Part shown: positions 38,888 through 49,309 of the stretch, one piece after another
Layout: each line of letters opens with the position of its first letter
Numbering within the stretch: the stretch's first letter is position 1
The notes under the pieces: generated by a model
What the model saw: the letters and a program-made list of their open reading frames with translations, nothing else
What the model was told of the DNA's origin: nothing
Database searches by the model: none
From: Hibiscus mutabilis
Lineage: Eukaryota > Streptophyta > Magnoliopsida > Malvales > Malvaceae
Direction of reading: 5' to 3'
NCBI GenBank assembly: GCA_019671005.1
Contig: CM033714.1
Coordinates: 80,653,909 to 80,717,908 of the forward strand
DNA: 64,000 nucleotides
Position numbers and translations under genes: made by a program

Positions 38888-40405
38888 TTAGACGTGTTCT
38901 CCTAGATTCACTTTCTCAATCCCAGTAAGTCGTCTTTTGTTAGTACATAAATCTTGTAAAAATTTAGTATACCTTGGTACGTTTCGGATTACCTCTAGCA
39001 GTGGAATATTAATTTCTACTTTCCAAAATACATCCAAGATCTCCTTCTCTTCACCTTGTTTGTCTCGCTTTACCAACCTCGATGGGAAAGGAGGTGGCAT
39101 GGCATAAGGAGAGGGAGTAGAGAACGAACCTGATGTACCATGCTGGGTGGGGGATTGTGCTTTCTCCTTATTTTTCTTTTGGCCATCTTCCTTCGTGGCT
39201 TTTGGTTCGACGATGGTGCCACTTCGGAGTATGATGGCATTGACATTTTCTCTTAGGTTTGGCTCAGTTTGAGAGGGCAGATTCCCTTTGGATTCTAAAC
39301 GACTCACCACTAAATTCAGTTGACTTATTTGTTTGTCAATTTCCTGAAAGTGCGCTTTGGTCTTTAATTGAAACTTTTCCTGGGCTAGCGCCAACCTTTC
39401 AACAATTGACTCCAACGACAGTTTTTGCGGCTGTGGTGCAGATGGTTGATAAGCTTGATTTGGTCTCTTGTTTTGCGCGTAATTAAAGTTCGGATGATCT
39501 TTCCATCTCGGGTTTTATGTATTAGCATTAGGATTGTATTGTCTCTGGGGAGGTCCGGGAAAATTACCCATGGCATTTACTTGCACATCCTCCTCCTCCT
39601 ATATCATCGGGCAACAATCCATTGGATGTTCTGGACTCGTGCATATCCCACAAAGTCTAGTCGAGACTTTTTTATTTGCAACAATGGATTGAACAATTTC
39701 AGCCAATTTGTCAATTTTTTGTTCTAATGAAACGTTACTTACCTCGTGAACTCGTCGAGAGGGTTCACTAGAAGGGCGAAATTGCTGGGAATTAGCGGCC
39801 ATCGTAGATATTAGAGTTCTTTCTGCTATTGGGGTCATGTTTACAAGTTCCCCTCCACTTGCTGCATCAATCATCTTCATTTCCATTGGTGATAGGCCTT
39901 TGTAGAAATACTGAAGAACGTTTGTTCTGATAGTCCGTGTTGTGGGGCAGTTTGCGCACAACTTCTTGAATCGCTCCTAGTAGTCATATAATAACTCAGT
40001 ATTTTTTTTTCGGATACTCAAAATGCTCCGCCTGATTCGTTTGCCTTCGCTTTAGGGAAAAACTGTCAAGAAAAAGCCGCACCATGTCACCCAAGTTGTA
40101 ATAGAATTGAAAGGTAGGTCAAATAACCAATCCTTCGTAATATCAGCTAAAGAAAATGGAAAAGTACGAAGTTTTATTTGATCTTCAGATACTCACTGTG
40201 GTTTTGTACTCAAACAAACCATATGAAATTCTTTTAGATGTTTATGCGGATTCTCGCTCGGCCAACCGTGATTGGTAGGTAGAAGATGTATCAAGCCTGT
40301 CTTAAGTGCGAATGGTGTCTCTCCATTCGGGAATGTAATGCACAATGGCTGTTGATTGTGTGGTGCCACGAAAAGTTGGTGAATGGTTTGATCGCCGTCA
40401 GCCAT
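38888..40405 (-). pseudogene. Athila-type gag, internal copy 2, broken
   Basis: Pieces at 40193-40405 (N-terminus), 39599-39961 (with knuckle CGICTSPEHPMDCC) and 38888-39415 (C-terminal, NAIILRSGTIVEP) equal those of copy 1. A stop at about 40192 and frameshifts near 40060 and 39530 break it. Shared stops in both copies show they were present before the duplication. Gag would otherwise package RNA for enzymes supplied in trans. Confidence 0.85.
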
Positions 40406-40624
40406 TAGAATTTTTTCATTGTCAGTGTTCTCAAAGTGCGTTTCGGCTGTAGAGGATGACTCTAGTTCTTGTTGGAATCGTTGTTGTCGTTGTCTTCTTT
40501 CCTGAATTGTGCATCCGTGTAATCTTCAGGCTAATGCTTCGATCTCTGGTTCAAAATTTACTAGTTCGCCCAGATTCTTCCTGGTCATAAATCGAAAACA
40601 AGTATATTAGTAACTTTGCTAAAG

Positions 40625-40642
40625 TCCCCGACAACGACGCCA
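40625..40642 (-). other. Primer-binding site, tRNA-Asp type, internal copy 2
   Basis: Minus strand TGGCGTCGTTGTCGGGGA differs at two positions from the usual Athila site complementary to tRNA-Asp. It lies three bases inside the U5 end of LTR c. Confidence 0.85.
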
Positions 40643-40645
40643 ATT

Positions 40646-41952
40646 TGACAAGCGTCGTAAATTGTCAAGTAAATATCCTTTAATCTCAAATAAATATAAA
40701 AATCGTGTAGTATAGAGAGAAGAAGGATCGATCCAGAGGGACTTCAAAGCTTCTGATATCTGAAGGTTTTGATTCTGACTGTTGCGAGGCAATATAGTGA
40801 ATAGGGGGTGAGCAAGAAAGCTAAAAAACAACTATAGAGTAAAAGTGAAAACGATGGAAGTAAATTTTGAAGAGTAAATTAATTTAATTAATTAGCCTCA
40901 AGCTTTGCTCCGCTTCAATTCAAAATGAACATCGAAAAAGGATTTTTACTCCAGATACATGCCGATTACAGTCTACAAGGCCCAACCCTTGTAACTTATT
41001 TTTTTTTGGTAAACCGACAATCTAAAATCAATTTTTAGATTCCAGTTTTCTGGTTAGACTAACCACGACTATCGCCGTTAGAATAAAACAGTTTTAGAAT
41101 TTGGAAAAACCTGACTCGGATTATTTTGTCTCGATGAGAATCAAATCCAATCTCAATTCCCCTTAGCGAATCTGTCGCTAAGTGTGTTCATAGGAAGTCG
41201 AATTTGCTACAAGTCGATCCTTCCTCCCAACTATAAATCTGAACAACAATCAAGTCAACGTGCACTTTTTGAAATGAAAGCGAAAAAATTTTAATAGAAA
41301 GGCCGATTGCCGATCTAAGTTTCCAGAAAATTGAGAATGTAAAACGAAGTTGTTGAGTGCTTTTAATTCTCACAATGTGAATTGAAGCTTCGCTTTAAGC
41401 CTTTGGCCAATCAGAAAATTTTAGCTAAGCATGATTATGGAAGAAATCATACTTAGCATAATTTTAAAATAGATTAAAAAAACTAAAAGAATAAGAACGT
41501 AAAAGAGAAAGGAAATTTTATAAGCTTTAAAAATAAAAACAAGCTAAGAACAAGAGATGATTGATAGCATACCCCAAATGGGGTATTTATAGTTTCTAAA
41601 AAACTTAAAAATTACCTAAAAAGATAAAAGATAAATCCTAAAAATATTTATATTAAATACAAATGATAATTCCAAGTTTGAATTTAAAATCCGATTGATA
41701 AGCTATCACAGTGCGGCTGATAAGCTATCACTACTGACGTGGCGTCCAATCATCTTCTCATGCCCAGATTCATGCCCACTATCCTAGTCTTGACTCCAGA
41801 TAAAATTTGCAGAATTCTGCCTCTTTTCAGTGTGTTATCCATAATTAAAAGACCTGCACGAATAACACATAACAAAGTCCAAATCAGCATTATATTCTAA
41901 CCATTAGAGGCATAATTAAAGATGAAAATGTGATCATTTAAACTACTCATCA
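40646..41952 (-). repeat. LTR c (right outer, 5' LTR)
   Basis: Starts TGACAAGCG and ends CTCATCA, followed by target duplication ACATG. Minus-strand TATA box TATAAATA at 41584-41591. Private differences from a and b include ACCCCAAATGGGGT, TTATATTAAATAC and a deletion near 41733 that removes the ATCCTCTAAC block. Confidence 0.92.
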
Positions 41953-41957
41953 ACATG

Positions 41958-42329
41958 GACTAAAAAGATGTAGAAAATTGGCCAAAGGAGATGTGGACCT
42001 ACGAGCTGGAAATGGAGCAAGAGTTGTTGCATTAGCTATAGGAACATATACTTTGTCATTACCTATTGGACTTATTTTAGATTTAGAGGATTGTTATTTC
42101 GTACCTAGTTTGACTAAAAACATTATTTCAATTTCTTGTTTGGACAAGACTGGTTTTGAGATTAATATTAAGAATAATAGCTGTTCTTTTTCCCTCAATA
42201 ATGTTTTTATGGTACAGCTCAATTAATCAATGGTCTTTATATCTTATATCAAGACAATTCCATATATAACATAAATATGAAAAGATAAAAAACAAATGAC
42301 TCTAATCAACTTATCTATGGCATTGTCGC
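41958..42329 (+). pseudogene. Copia protease remainder and pre-integrase region
   Basis: Continues the frame cut at 28106. An open stretch to 42225 has LRAGNGARV and DLEDCYFVPSLTKNIISISC, conserved between protease and integrase in plant copia elements. A TAA at 42226 and a shift before the integrase zinc finger follow. Confidence 0.85.
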
Positions 42330-43230
42330 TTGGGTCATATAAGTGAGAAACGCATATCGAAACTTCATAAAAATGGATTTTTGGATTCTTTTGTTTTCGG
42401 ACAATTAGATATTTGTAAACCTTGCTTAATGGGAAAAATGACCAAATCACCATTTGACGGTAAAAACGAACGAGCAAGTGAATTATTAGGTCTAATACAT
42501 AGTGATGTATGTGGACCGATGAATACACAAGCCAGAGAAGGGTTTCAATACTTCATTACTTTCACTGACGACTTCAGTAGATATGGGTACGTTTACCTAA
42601 TGCATCATAAATCTGAAGCCCTTGAAAAGCTCAAGGAATTTAATAATGAAGTACAAAATCAATTAGGAAAGAGTATCAAAGCTCTTCGATCAGATCGAGG
42701 AGGAGAATACTTAAGCCTAGAGTTTGATGAAATTCTTAAAGGATGTGGGATTGTTTCACAACTTACACCTCCAGGTACTCCACAACACAATGGAGTCTCT
42801 GAAAGGAGAAATCGAACATTGTTAGACATGGTTCGGTCAATGATGAGTCATGTTGATCTTCCAACTTCTTTTTGGGGACATGCGCTAGAAACAACTACTT
42901 TCACACTAAATCATGTTCCATCTAAATCGGTTCAAAAAACACCATATGAGATGTGGACTAGGAAACGTCCTAGTATTCTTTTATGAAAATTGGGGATGAA
43001 AAGTTTATGTTAAACATCAGATGTCTACAAAAATTGAACCTAAATCTCATATGTGTAATTTTGTAGGGTATCCTAAAGAAACAAAAGGATACTATTTCTT
43101 CAATCCATCTGAGAACAAAGTGTTTGTTGCTCGAACGAGAGTCTTCCTCGAAAGAGAATTTATTTTCAGAAAAAGAAGTGGGAGAAATATTGAACTTGAG
43201 GAAATTCAAGATCAACCATAGATCATTGAA
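42330..43230 (+). pseudogene. Copia integrase, mostly open
   Basis: The zinc finger remains as GHISEKRISKL with CKPC; its first His lies before a frameshift near 42325. The catalytic core keeps HSDVCGPM, ALRSDRGGEY and NGVSERRNRT, so D, D and E are all present. The open stretch runs to 42986, is shifted near 42990, and continues at 43021-43221. Integrase would insert copia cDNA. Lack of an intact zinc finger and of upstream Gag argues against activity. Confidence 0.88.
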
Positions 43231-44130
43231 CCAGAGATTGAACAACAACAAGTTCCATAAATAGTTGAGGAACATCCAATCGTTCTTGAAACACAACCAC
43301 TGCAAAGGTCTATGAGAGAACGCAATGCACCTGAGAGATATGGATTTATTGTCAGATTGCATGGAGATGTTCTTCTCATGGACCAAGATGAGCCTAGGAC
43401 TTATCGGGAAGCAGTGGAGAGCCCAAAATCTGAGAAATGACTAGAAGCCATGCAATCTGAGATGGATTCCATGTCAGAAAACCAAGTATGGACTTTGGTT
43501 GACCCACCCGAAGGATTTAAGCCCATAGGGTGCAAATGGGTTTTCAAAAAGAAACTGACATGGATGGCAATATACAAACATACAAAGGGTGATTGGTCGC
43601 TAAGGGATTTCGTCAAATTCATGGTATAGACTATGATGAAACCTTTTACCTGTTGCTATGTTTAAATCTATCTGGATATTGCTTGCAATAGCTGCATATT
43701 ATGATTATAAAATATGGCAAATGGATTTCAAAACCGATTTCCTTAATGGAAAATTAGATGAGGATGTGTACATGACACAACCTGAGTGTTTTGTCGATCC
43801 AAAATATGCCTTAAAAGTATGCAAGCTACAAAGATCCATTTATGGGTTGAAGCGAGCTTCTCGAAGTTGGAATCTTCGTTTTAATGAGGCAATCAAAGAG
43901 TTTTGTTTCATTAAAAATGAATATGAGCCATGTGTTTTCAAGAAAACTAGTGGGAGCATTGTTACAATCTTGGTATTGTATATGGATGAAATACTAATAA
44001 TAGGAAATGGCATACCTACCTTACAGTCTGTAAAGACTTGGTTAGGAAAATGTTTTTCTATGAAAAACTTGGGTGAAGCAACCTACATATTAGGAGTCAA
44101 GATCTATAGAGATATATCAAGATGACTTCC
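43231..44130 (+). pseudogene. Copia reverse transcriptase, inactive
   Basis: N-terminal part is broken (stops near 43220, 43438 and 43630). An open stretch at 43658-44125 has IWQMDFKTDFLNGKLDEDVY (motif A aspartate present), IYGLKRASRSWN and LYMDEILIIG. The catalytic YxDD box reads YMDE, replacing the second active-site aspartate. This alone should abolish polymerisation. Confidence 0.88.
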
Positions 44131-44948
44131 AGGACTAAGTCAAAATACATACATGGATAAAGTACTGAAAAGATTCAGTATGGAAGAATCTAAAAGAGGA
44201 TTCTTACCTATGAGACATGGTATTTCGCTCTCGAAGGAAATGTGTCATTCAACATCTCAAGAGAGATAGCGCATGAGTAAGATTCCATATGCTTCGGCCA
44301 TTGGATCTATCATGTATGCCATGTTATGTACACGTTCAGATGTATCATATGCACTAAGTATGACAAGTCGATACCAAGTAGATCCCAGTGAAGGTCATTG
44401 GGTTGCAGTCAAAAACATCCTTAAGTACTTAAGAAGAACTAAGGATACATTCCTTATGTATGGAGGTGAGGAATAGCTAAGTATAAAAGGTTATACTGAC
44501 GCAAGCTTCCAAACTGATAAGGATGATTCTCGATCGCAATCAGGTTTTGTGTTTTGCCTTAATGGAGGTGCTGTAAGCTGAAAAAGTTCAAAGCAAGATA
44601 CAGTAGCTGATTCTACAACAAAAGCCGAGTATATTGCAGCAAGCGATGCTCCAAAAGAGGCTGCTTGGATCAAAAAGTTCATATCTGAACTAGGGGTCGT
44701 GCCTAGCATATCAAATGCTATATATCTACGTTGTGACAACAACGGAGCATCGCACAAGAAAAAGAACCCATATCTCACCATCAATCCAAACACATACTTA
44801 GGCGTTACCATCTCATTCGTGAAATCATTGATCGATGAGATGTAGAAATATGTAGAGTATCGACAGATGACAATATCGTCGATCCACTAACACAGCAGAA
44901 GCATGAACATCGCACTAAGTCTCTTGGTATTAGATACATGAGTGATTG
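44131..44948 (+). pseudogene. Copia RNase H region, broken
   Basis: Piece 44273-44476 has IPYASAIGSIMYAMLCTRSD, the conserved RT-RNase H connection. After a stop at 44474, the translation shows YTDASFQTDKDDSRSQSGFV and TVADSTTKAEYIAASDAPKE, the RNase H core. A TGA at about 44579 interrupts the line preceding KSSKQDT. The region ends just before the polypurine tract GTGGGAGAT (44961-44969). Confidence 0.85.
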
Positions 44949-44969
44949 ATCTTAGTGCTAGTGGGAGAT

Positions 44970-45301
44970 TGTTGGAGTATGCCCAAAGACCAATCATGAT
45001 GTGGTTGTAAAAGACATACTTATTTTATCTAGTTTATTAATATAAAGACATTATTATTATTTCAGTCTTATTCTATCTATCTATAAATAAACTGAATTAT
45101 AATAAAGTCCTTAGAATAATATAGTTATTCTTGAATGTCCTTAGTCAAGAATTATTGTGGGCTTGGACAACAAAAATGTATTAAGACTAATTTGTAGTTG
45201 ATTGATAACAAAGTGTTGTCATTGACATGGAGATGTCAAAATCAATACATAAGTATGTGTTAGGGAACAACATACTGGACTGACCCGCTATGAGCATGTT
45301 T
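44970..45301 (+). repeat. Copia 3' LTR, truncated
   Basis: Begins TGTTGGAGTATGCCC right after the polypurine tract. It matches the first 332 bases of the LTR at 6126 and is cut at 45301 by the TGTAACACCC end of another LTR. Confidence 0.9.
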
Positions 45302-46447
45302 TGTAACACCCCCAAACCTGGCTTATGAGAAACTGAATTCGGAAGTGTTAAGGAATGAACAAACAAGCAATTGAACGACATCAGAAGACTTCTTAATAAG
45401 TTTAACCTGAAATCGGGGGAAATCATAAACTTTTAAACCTTTGGCAGGTCTAACTCCAATTTTAATTTCCAAACATGCACAGACATGTATATGCAAGCAT
45501 AAACAAAACACATCAATCACTAGTTCCTTTAGCATATTATTCTTCTATATTCTTCAAAACATAATGTTTGTTACAAGATTCCTACTATCACATAAAATTC
45601 CTTTTCGTTTATTTATAAAAAAATACTCTTATCTCAATTATCATATACATACCTCTAAACATTTTAAGACACATCAGTTCGTGGCTATGATCAATCAAGG
45701 TGACAAAAACCATTGATTAAGGTTCTATAGGCTTACATGTTATACTGATTTAAGCTAACATTTAATTTTCCAAAATTTCCAGCTAAACAACACATATCAC
45801 TATCAAACATATATTCCTAGCAACAAGCATTCGAAACTTATACCTAACATAGTTTAACCTGTAGGCCACCGTTCGAAATTCATATTTTAATTAGCTCAAG
45901 CTATCATGAAATTTGGCAGATTGTTTACAAAAGATAGATATCGCATACAGTTAACCAACAACCATCCAAACATACTAATTACTGTAACTTATATAATAAG
46001 CAACCATAAAAAACTAGAGGCCCATTACAAACTTAAAACATTTTTTTAGATATACATAATCAAAGATGCTTTTAAATGCATAATGCATACATATCAATTA
46101 TGTGCCACCATCTAGGAGTACTTAAGAATTTACAACATACTTTCTAACTCTTGTAATCCCATTCAAGATTGATAGATATCCAGGAACATGATACCCTGAA
46201 AGGTGATAAAAGATTAGAGTAAGCTAATGCTTAGTGAGGTAGTGCTATAATTCTCTAAACAATATAGCAAACCATAAATAACTTATTCCTATTCTTTCAT
46301 CAAATCTAATCAAAGTCCATGATAGAATCAAAATGATCACCAGATCACACGACATTGTATCAAGAATTCCAATCATAACACATCCATTGATTTATTGTAG
46401 TAACTCATAACAACATTGCTTGTCACACAAGTTATCATAATAAGCAT
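45302..46447 (-). repeat. Chromovirus-like LTR fragment
   Basis: Starts TGTAACACCCCCAAACC. Weak similarity to the long LTRs is seen at about 46100-46240 (GTGCCACCATCTAGGAGTAC, CTTAGTGAGGTAGT), in the same orientation as the LTR at 6605. It is cut at 46448 by an Athila LTR and no further part was found, so it is a relic of one LTR end. Confidence 0.65.
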
Positions 46448-47968
46448 TGTTGCGCGTAATAAGTGCTACGCAATTGTGCAAGTGTACACGTCGCAAGTTA
46501 TAGTATAAAAGATATCGTCTCCACATGGATTGGTGCCACTTCAAGAATCTAATCTCTTGCACTGTAAAAAGTAAAAGAACACAAGTAGAAGATTGTAGGA
46601 GTTTAACTAACAACTAAACTAGAAAGCAAATAAGTAAAAGAAGATGTAATCAAATGAGAGAGAATAGGCCAGGTTATCGTGAGTTGAGGTGTGATAGCCG
46701 ATTGGATCTTCTTGGTAAAATAGTGCAAGGACAACTCAATTACCGTGGCAACTTGCACAGCGGGGTTACCTTGGCAACTAATCGATGGTTGCCTGGGCGA
46801 CTAGCTGGGCAACTACTTGGGCGGCTGGGCAGCAACTTCAAGGTTCGGCGGAGCGTTCTTCAATGGTTTCTTCTTATCCCTAAGTCAAAACTCTAGCTAT
46901 TTGTGCATGCCTTGATAATACATCCCTGCGTGAATCAAGGGTGAACAACAACCAATCTTGCGCTCTTCTTAGCCGTTGAAATCCTTAACTTATCCTTAAG
47001 CCGGATTAATCTTCACCATCAATAGATTGAATAAAGACCATACTCATTCGTTTCTTGAATCTAACTCTCCCAATATTAGATAAATAGATGAAGTTACGAG
47101 ATTCTCTCCCAATTCACTCGCAAACAAGAAAAAAACCAAGAATGAGTAAACCTTGAATTGAAAGTGCAAACTCTTATTACCTAAACAAAATCCAATTGTT
47201 TCTCACAACCACAAGACACAATAACCTTAGCCAAGTAGATTTAGTTCATGGCTAGGTTCCAAAGAAACACAAAACAAAGAATTCCTAGCATAAACCAAAT
47301 GGAACAAGAAAAAGATGAAGAATGGTTGAGCCTTGTCGATATCTCCCCCTTTGATCTTGTCGAAAATTATCTCTTCTCCCCCCCTCTTGGAGTTGATGGC
47401 ATGGTCTTTAATTTATAGGGCTATGTCAAAGTCTTTTTTGAGGAGGAAGTTAAGTTGGAATTAAATTATCTTTAAAGAATATAATTCTTTATTATATTTA
47501 AATTCCTTCTAGAACTTCTTCTATCTTCTTGGGATTTAATTTCTCTTTAACCTCTTCATGGAAATCAAACTCCTTTGGGATTTAGCTTTGCTCCACGTCA
47601 TCTTAGGCTTATCTAGTCATCAATTTCGACTATCATATCATCTTATTCCTTGTCAAAAATTGCCTTGGCGACTAGCTCGGCATCTCCTTCATGCATTGCC
47701 TTGGCAACTAGCTCGGCATCTCCTTCATGCATTGCCCTGCAAACTGGTTCCAGCCTTGCTTTGGCAAGTGATTCTGCACACACACACAAAAACACACCAA
47801 AGCAGTATCTTTTTTCACAAAATTGAGCAAAATATGAAATCAAGCTTGTCCACCAAGGAAACGATGCAAACATGCATGAATGACTAATAATGCAACTAAT
47901 ATGAGCCTAAGTCTAGCAATAATAAGAATAAAAAGGGTAATAAAAATAGTACTTTTGAACACTTATCA
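46448..47968 (-). repeat. Athila 3' LTR (1.52 kb)
   Basis: Minus strand TGATAAGTGTTC at 47968 to CGCGCAACA at 46448, canonical TG..CA ends. TATA box CTATAAATT on the minus strand at about 47413-47421. It contains a degenerate TTGCC..GGCAA array (about 46738-46840) and a 36-bp repeat (about 47660-47750). Most like the LTR at 1-1248. Confidence 0.92.
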
Positions 47969-47985
47969 CACCCCTAAACTCGAAC
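47969..47985 (-). other. Polypurine tract, LTR-proximal
   Basis: Minus strand GTTCGAGTTTAGGGGTG directly precedes LTR start TGATAAG. It would be the plus-strand primer for this LTR. Confidence 0.8.
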
Positions 47986-48255
47986 TATTGCTTGTCCTCA
48001 AGCAATGCAAACTAACAATTACCTGCCAAGACTTTAATTATCAAAGACATGCTTTAAACTTGAATTTAAACCTCGGAACCGTGGCACAAAGTATGATCAC
48101 CTTTTAATTTTTCAAATAGCACAAAAATTACCCGGAACCAAACTATAATGCTAGTGACAAGTGTGTGCATAGTTGTGTACAAGTTGATTTTCAAGATTCT
48201 ATGTGAACAATAGGCTTTTATCAATTTAATTACTGGGGCATTTATTTTATTTTCA

Positions 48256-48436
48256 CTAGAGCCAATTTCGGGAACCTCTAGCAAAGTAAGCAATTTCTCA
48301 TTTTATTTTAGTCGACTAGAGCCAATTTCGGGCTCCTCTAGCGATTCTTTAATGTGCATTAACTACTAAAGCCAGTTTCGGGCACCTCTAGCAAGAAAGT
48401 GCATTTACTACTAAAGCCAGTTTCGGGCACCTCTAG
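48256..48436 (-). repeat. Four hairpin repeats in Athila 3' UTR
   Basis: Units at 48256-48281, 48316-48341, 48366-48391 and 48411-48436. Each has CTARAGCC, a TTTC centre with GGG, and CCTCTAG, so CTAGAG can pair with CTCTAG. The second unit also pairs GAGCC with GGCTC. Variation in the loop while stem ends are kept suggests RNA structure. The rest of 47986-48750 has no ORF. Confidence 0.7.
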
Positions 48437-48750
48437 CAAGAATTTAACTTTTAATTTTAAATTTTCAATTTACCCAAATTTTAAGCAACCTAAGTTTACT
48501 AAGTTTCTTTCAATCAACAAGCCACAACCGTGTAAAAAAATTCAGCACCATAGTAAAATTCTAAGTTCTTTTCATGCAATCCTAAAATTAAAGGTTCTTT
48601 CAATTAAGTGCAGTGGCAAAAATTCATCATTGGATATTCAACAAGTCTTAAGCAATTAAATCCAATTAAAGGCATGGCAAGTAACATATGCAACTTATAT
48701 GTGATTGCTAAAGATGAATGCAATTAAACATGGAACTAACTAGAAACCAA

Positions 48751-48767
48751 CACCCCCCCAAACTCGA
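48751..48767 (-). other. Second polypurine-like tract
   Basis: Minus strand CTCGAGTTTGGGGGGGTG followed by TTGG. It strongly resembles the LTR-proximal tract 780 bases downstream, including a preceding GAGGACAA(T/G)GC motif in both. No LTR starts here. Confidence 0.65.
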
Positions 48768-49309
48768 GAGAAGCATTGTCCTCAATGCATGTAAAAGTGA
48801 AACAAAATTTAAAAGAAACTAAATGAAATAAGTTAGTCAGAGAGGTCGTCACCTCGAGTGATAAGTTTCCTTCGTGCTGTTTGCTTGATTCATTTTCCGG
48901 TCGGTGGTTGAATGCTTGTGGCTGGTACCGCGTGAATAGCATTGCTTTGATTTGATCCATGATTGGGCATCAGTAGTTGTCGAAGCCATTGTTGTTGCCT
49001 GGGCATCGCCAGTTTCTGTTGCCGTAACCACTTCTGAGGTAGTTGTCGGGGCATTCTCTGTTGTGGTTGTCGTGGCAAGTAGTCAGCAGTGAATTTCCTT
49101 AGCATGATGGTTGTGAGTCTTGTTATGGAAAAGAAAAGAAAACAAAGAAAACCTAGAAGCTAAAGATAATGAAGAAAAATAAAATAAACTATCTCCTAAA
49201 AATTCCAAAAATAAATAAAGAAAGAAAAAATGGAAAATAATAAAAAATACTTCAAAAAAATAAAAAATAAAAATAAAAATAAAAATAAAATATCAAAATG
49301 AGAGCATGC
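48768..49309 (-). other. Athila untranslated region after integrase
   Basis: Purine-rich on the minus strand near the second tract. At 48955-49080 there are many CAACAAC/GTTGTTG-type repeats with TTGCC-like motifs (for example around 48990, 49020 and 49070). At 49200-49300 there is an A-rich low-complexity stretch. No convincing coding continuity with integrase. Confidence 0.6.

Larger units (their letters stand above)
28107..41952 (-). mobile_element. Three-LTR Athila derivative (LTR-gag/PR-LTR-gag/PR-LTR)
   Basis: Three LTRs (28107-29438, 34390-35695, 40646-41952) enclose two near-identical internal regions (29439-34389, 35696-40645), offset by about 6257 bases. Flanking 5-mers are ACAGG (28102-28106) and ACATG (41953-41957): a target duplication with one mismatch. 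Removing the insertion rejoins the copia frame. Minus-strand primer-binding sites, polypurine tracts and gag-protease are present, but reverse transcriptase, RNase H and integrase core are absent, so it depends on other elements. The three-LTR layout is what unequal crossing-over between LTRs produces. Confidence 0.93.
6126..45301 (+). mobile_element. Ty1/copia retrotransposon split by two nested insertions
   Basis: Three collinear plus-strand pieces make one element: LTR start at 6126-6604, leader plus gag at 25772-28106, and protease remainder through RNase H plus 3' LTR at 41958-45301. The two LTR starts (6126 and 44970) share TGTTGGAGTATGCCC and several hundred further bases. The first gap holds chromoviruses and the second an Athila derivative. 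The 5' flank is ATGAG (6121-6125); its partner cannot be tested because the 3' LTR is cut at 45301. All coding regions are decayed. Confidence 0.85.
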
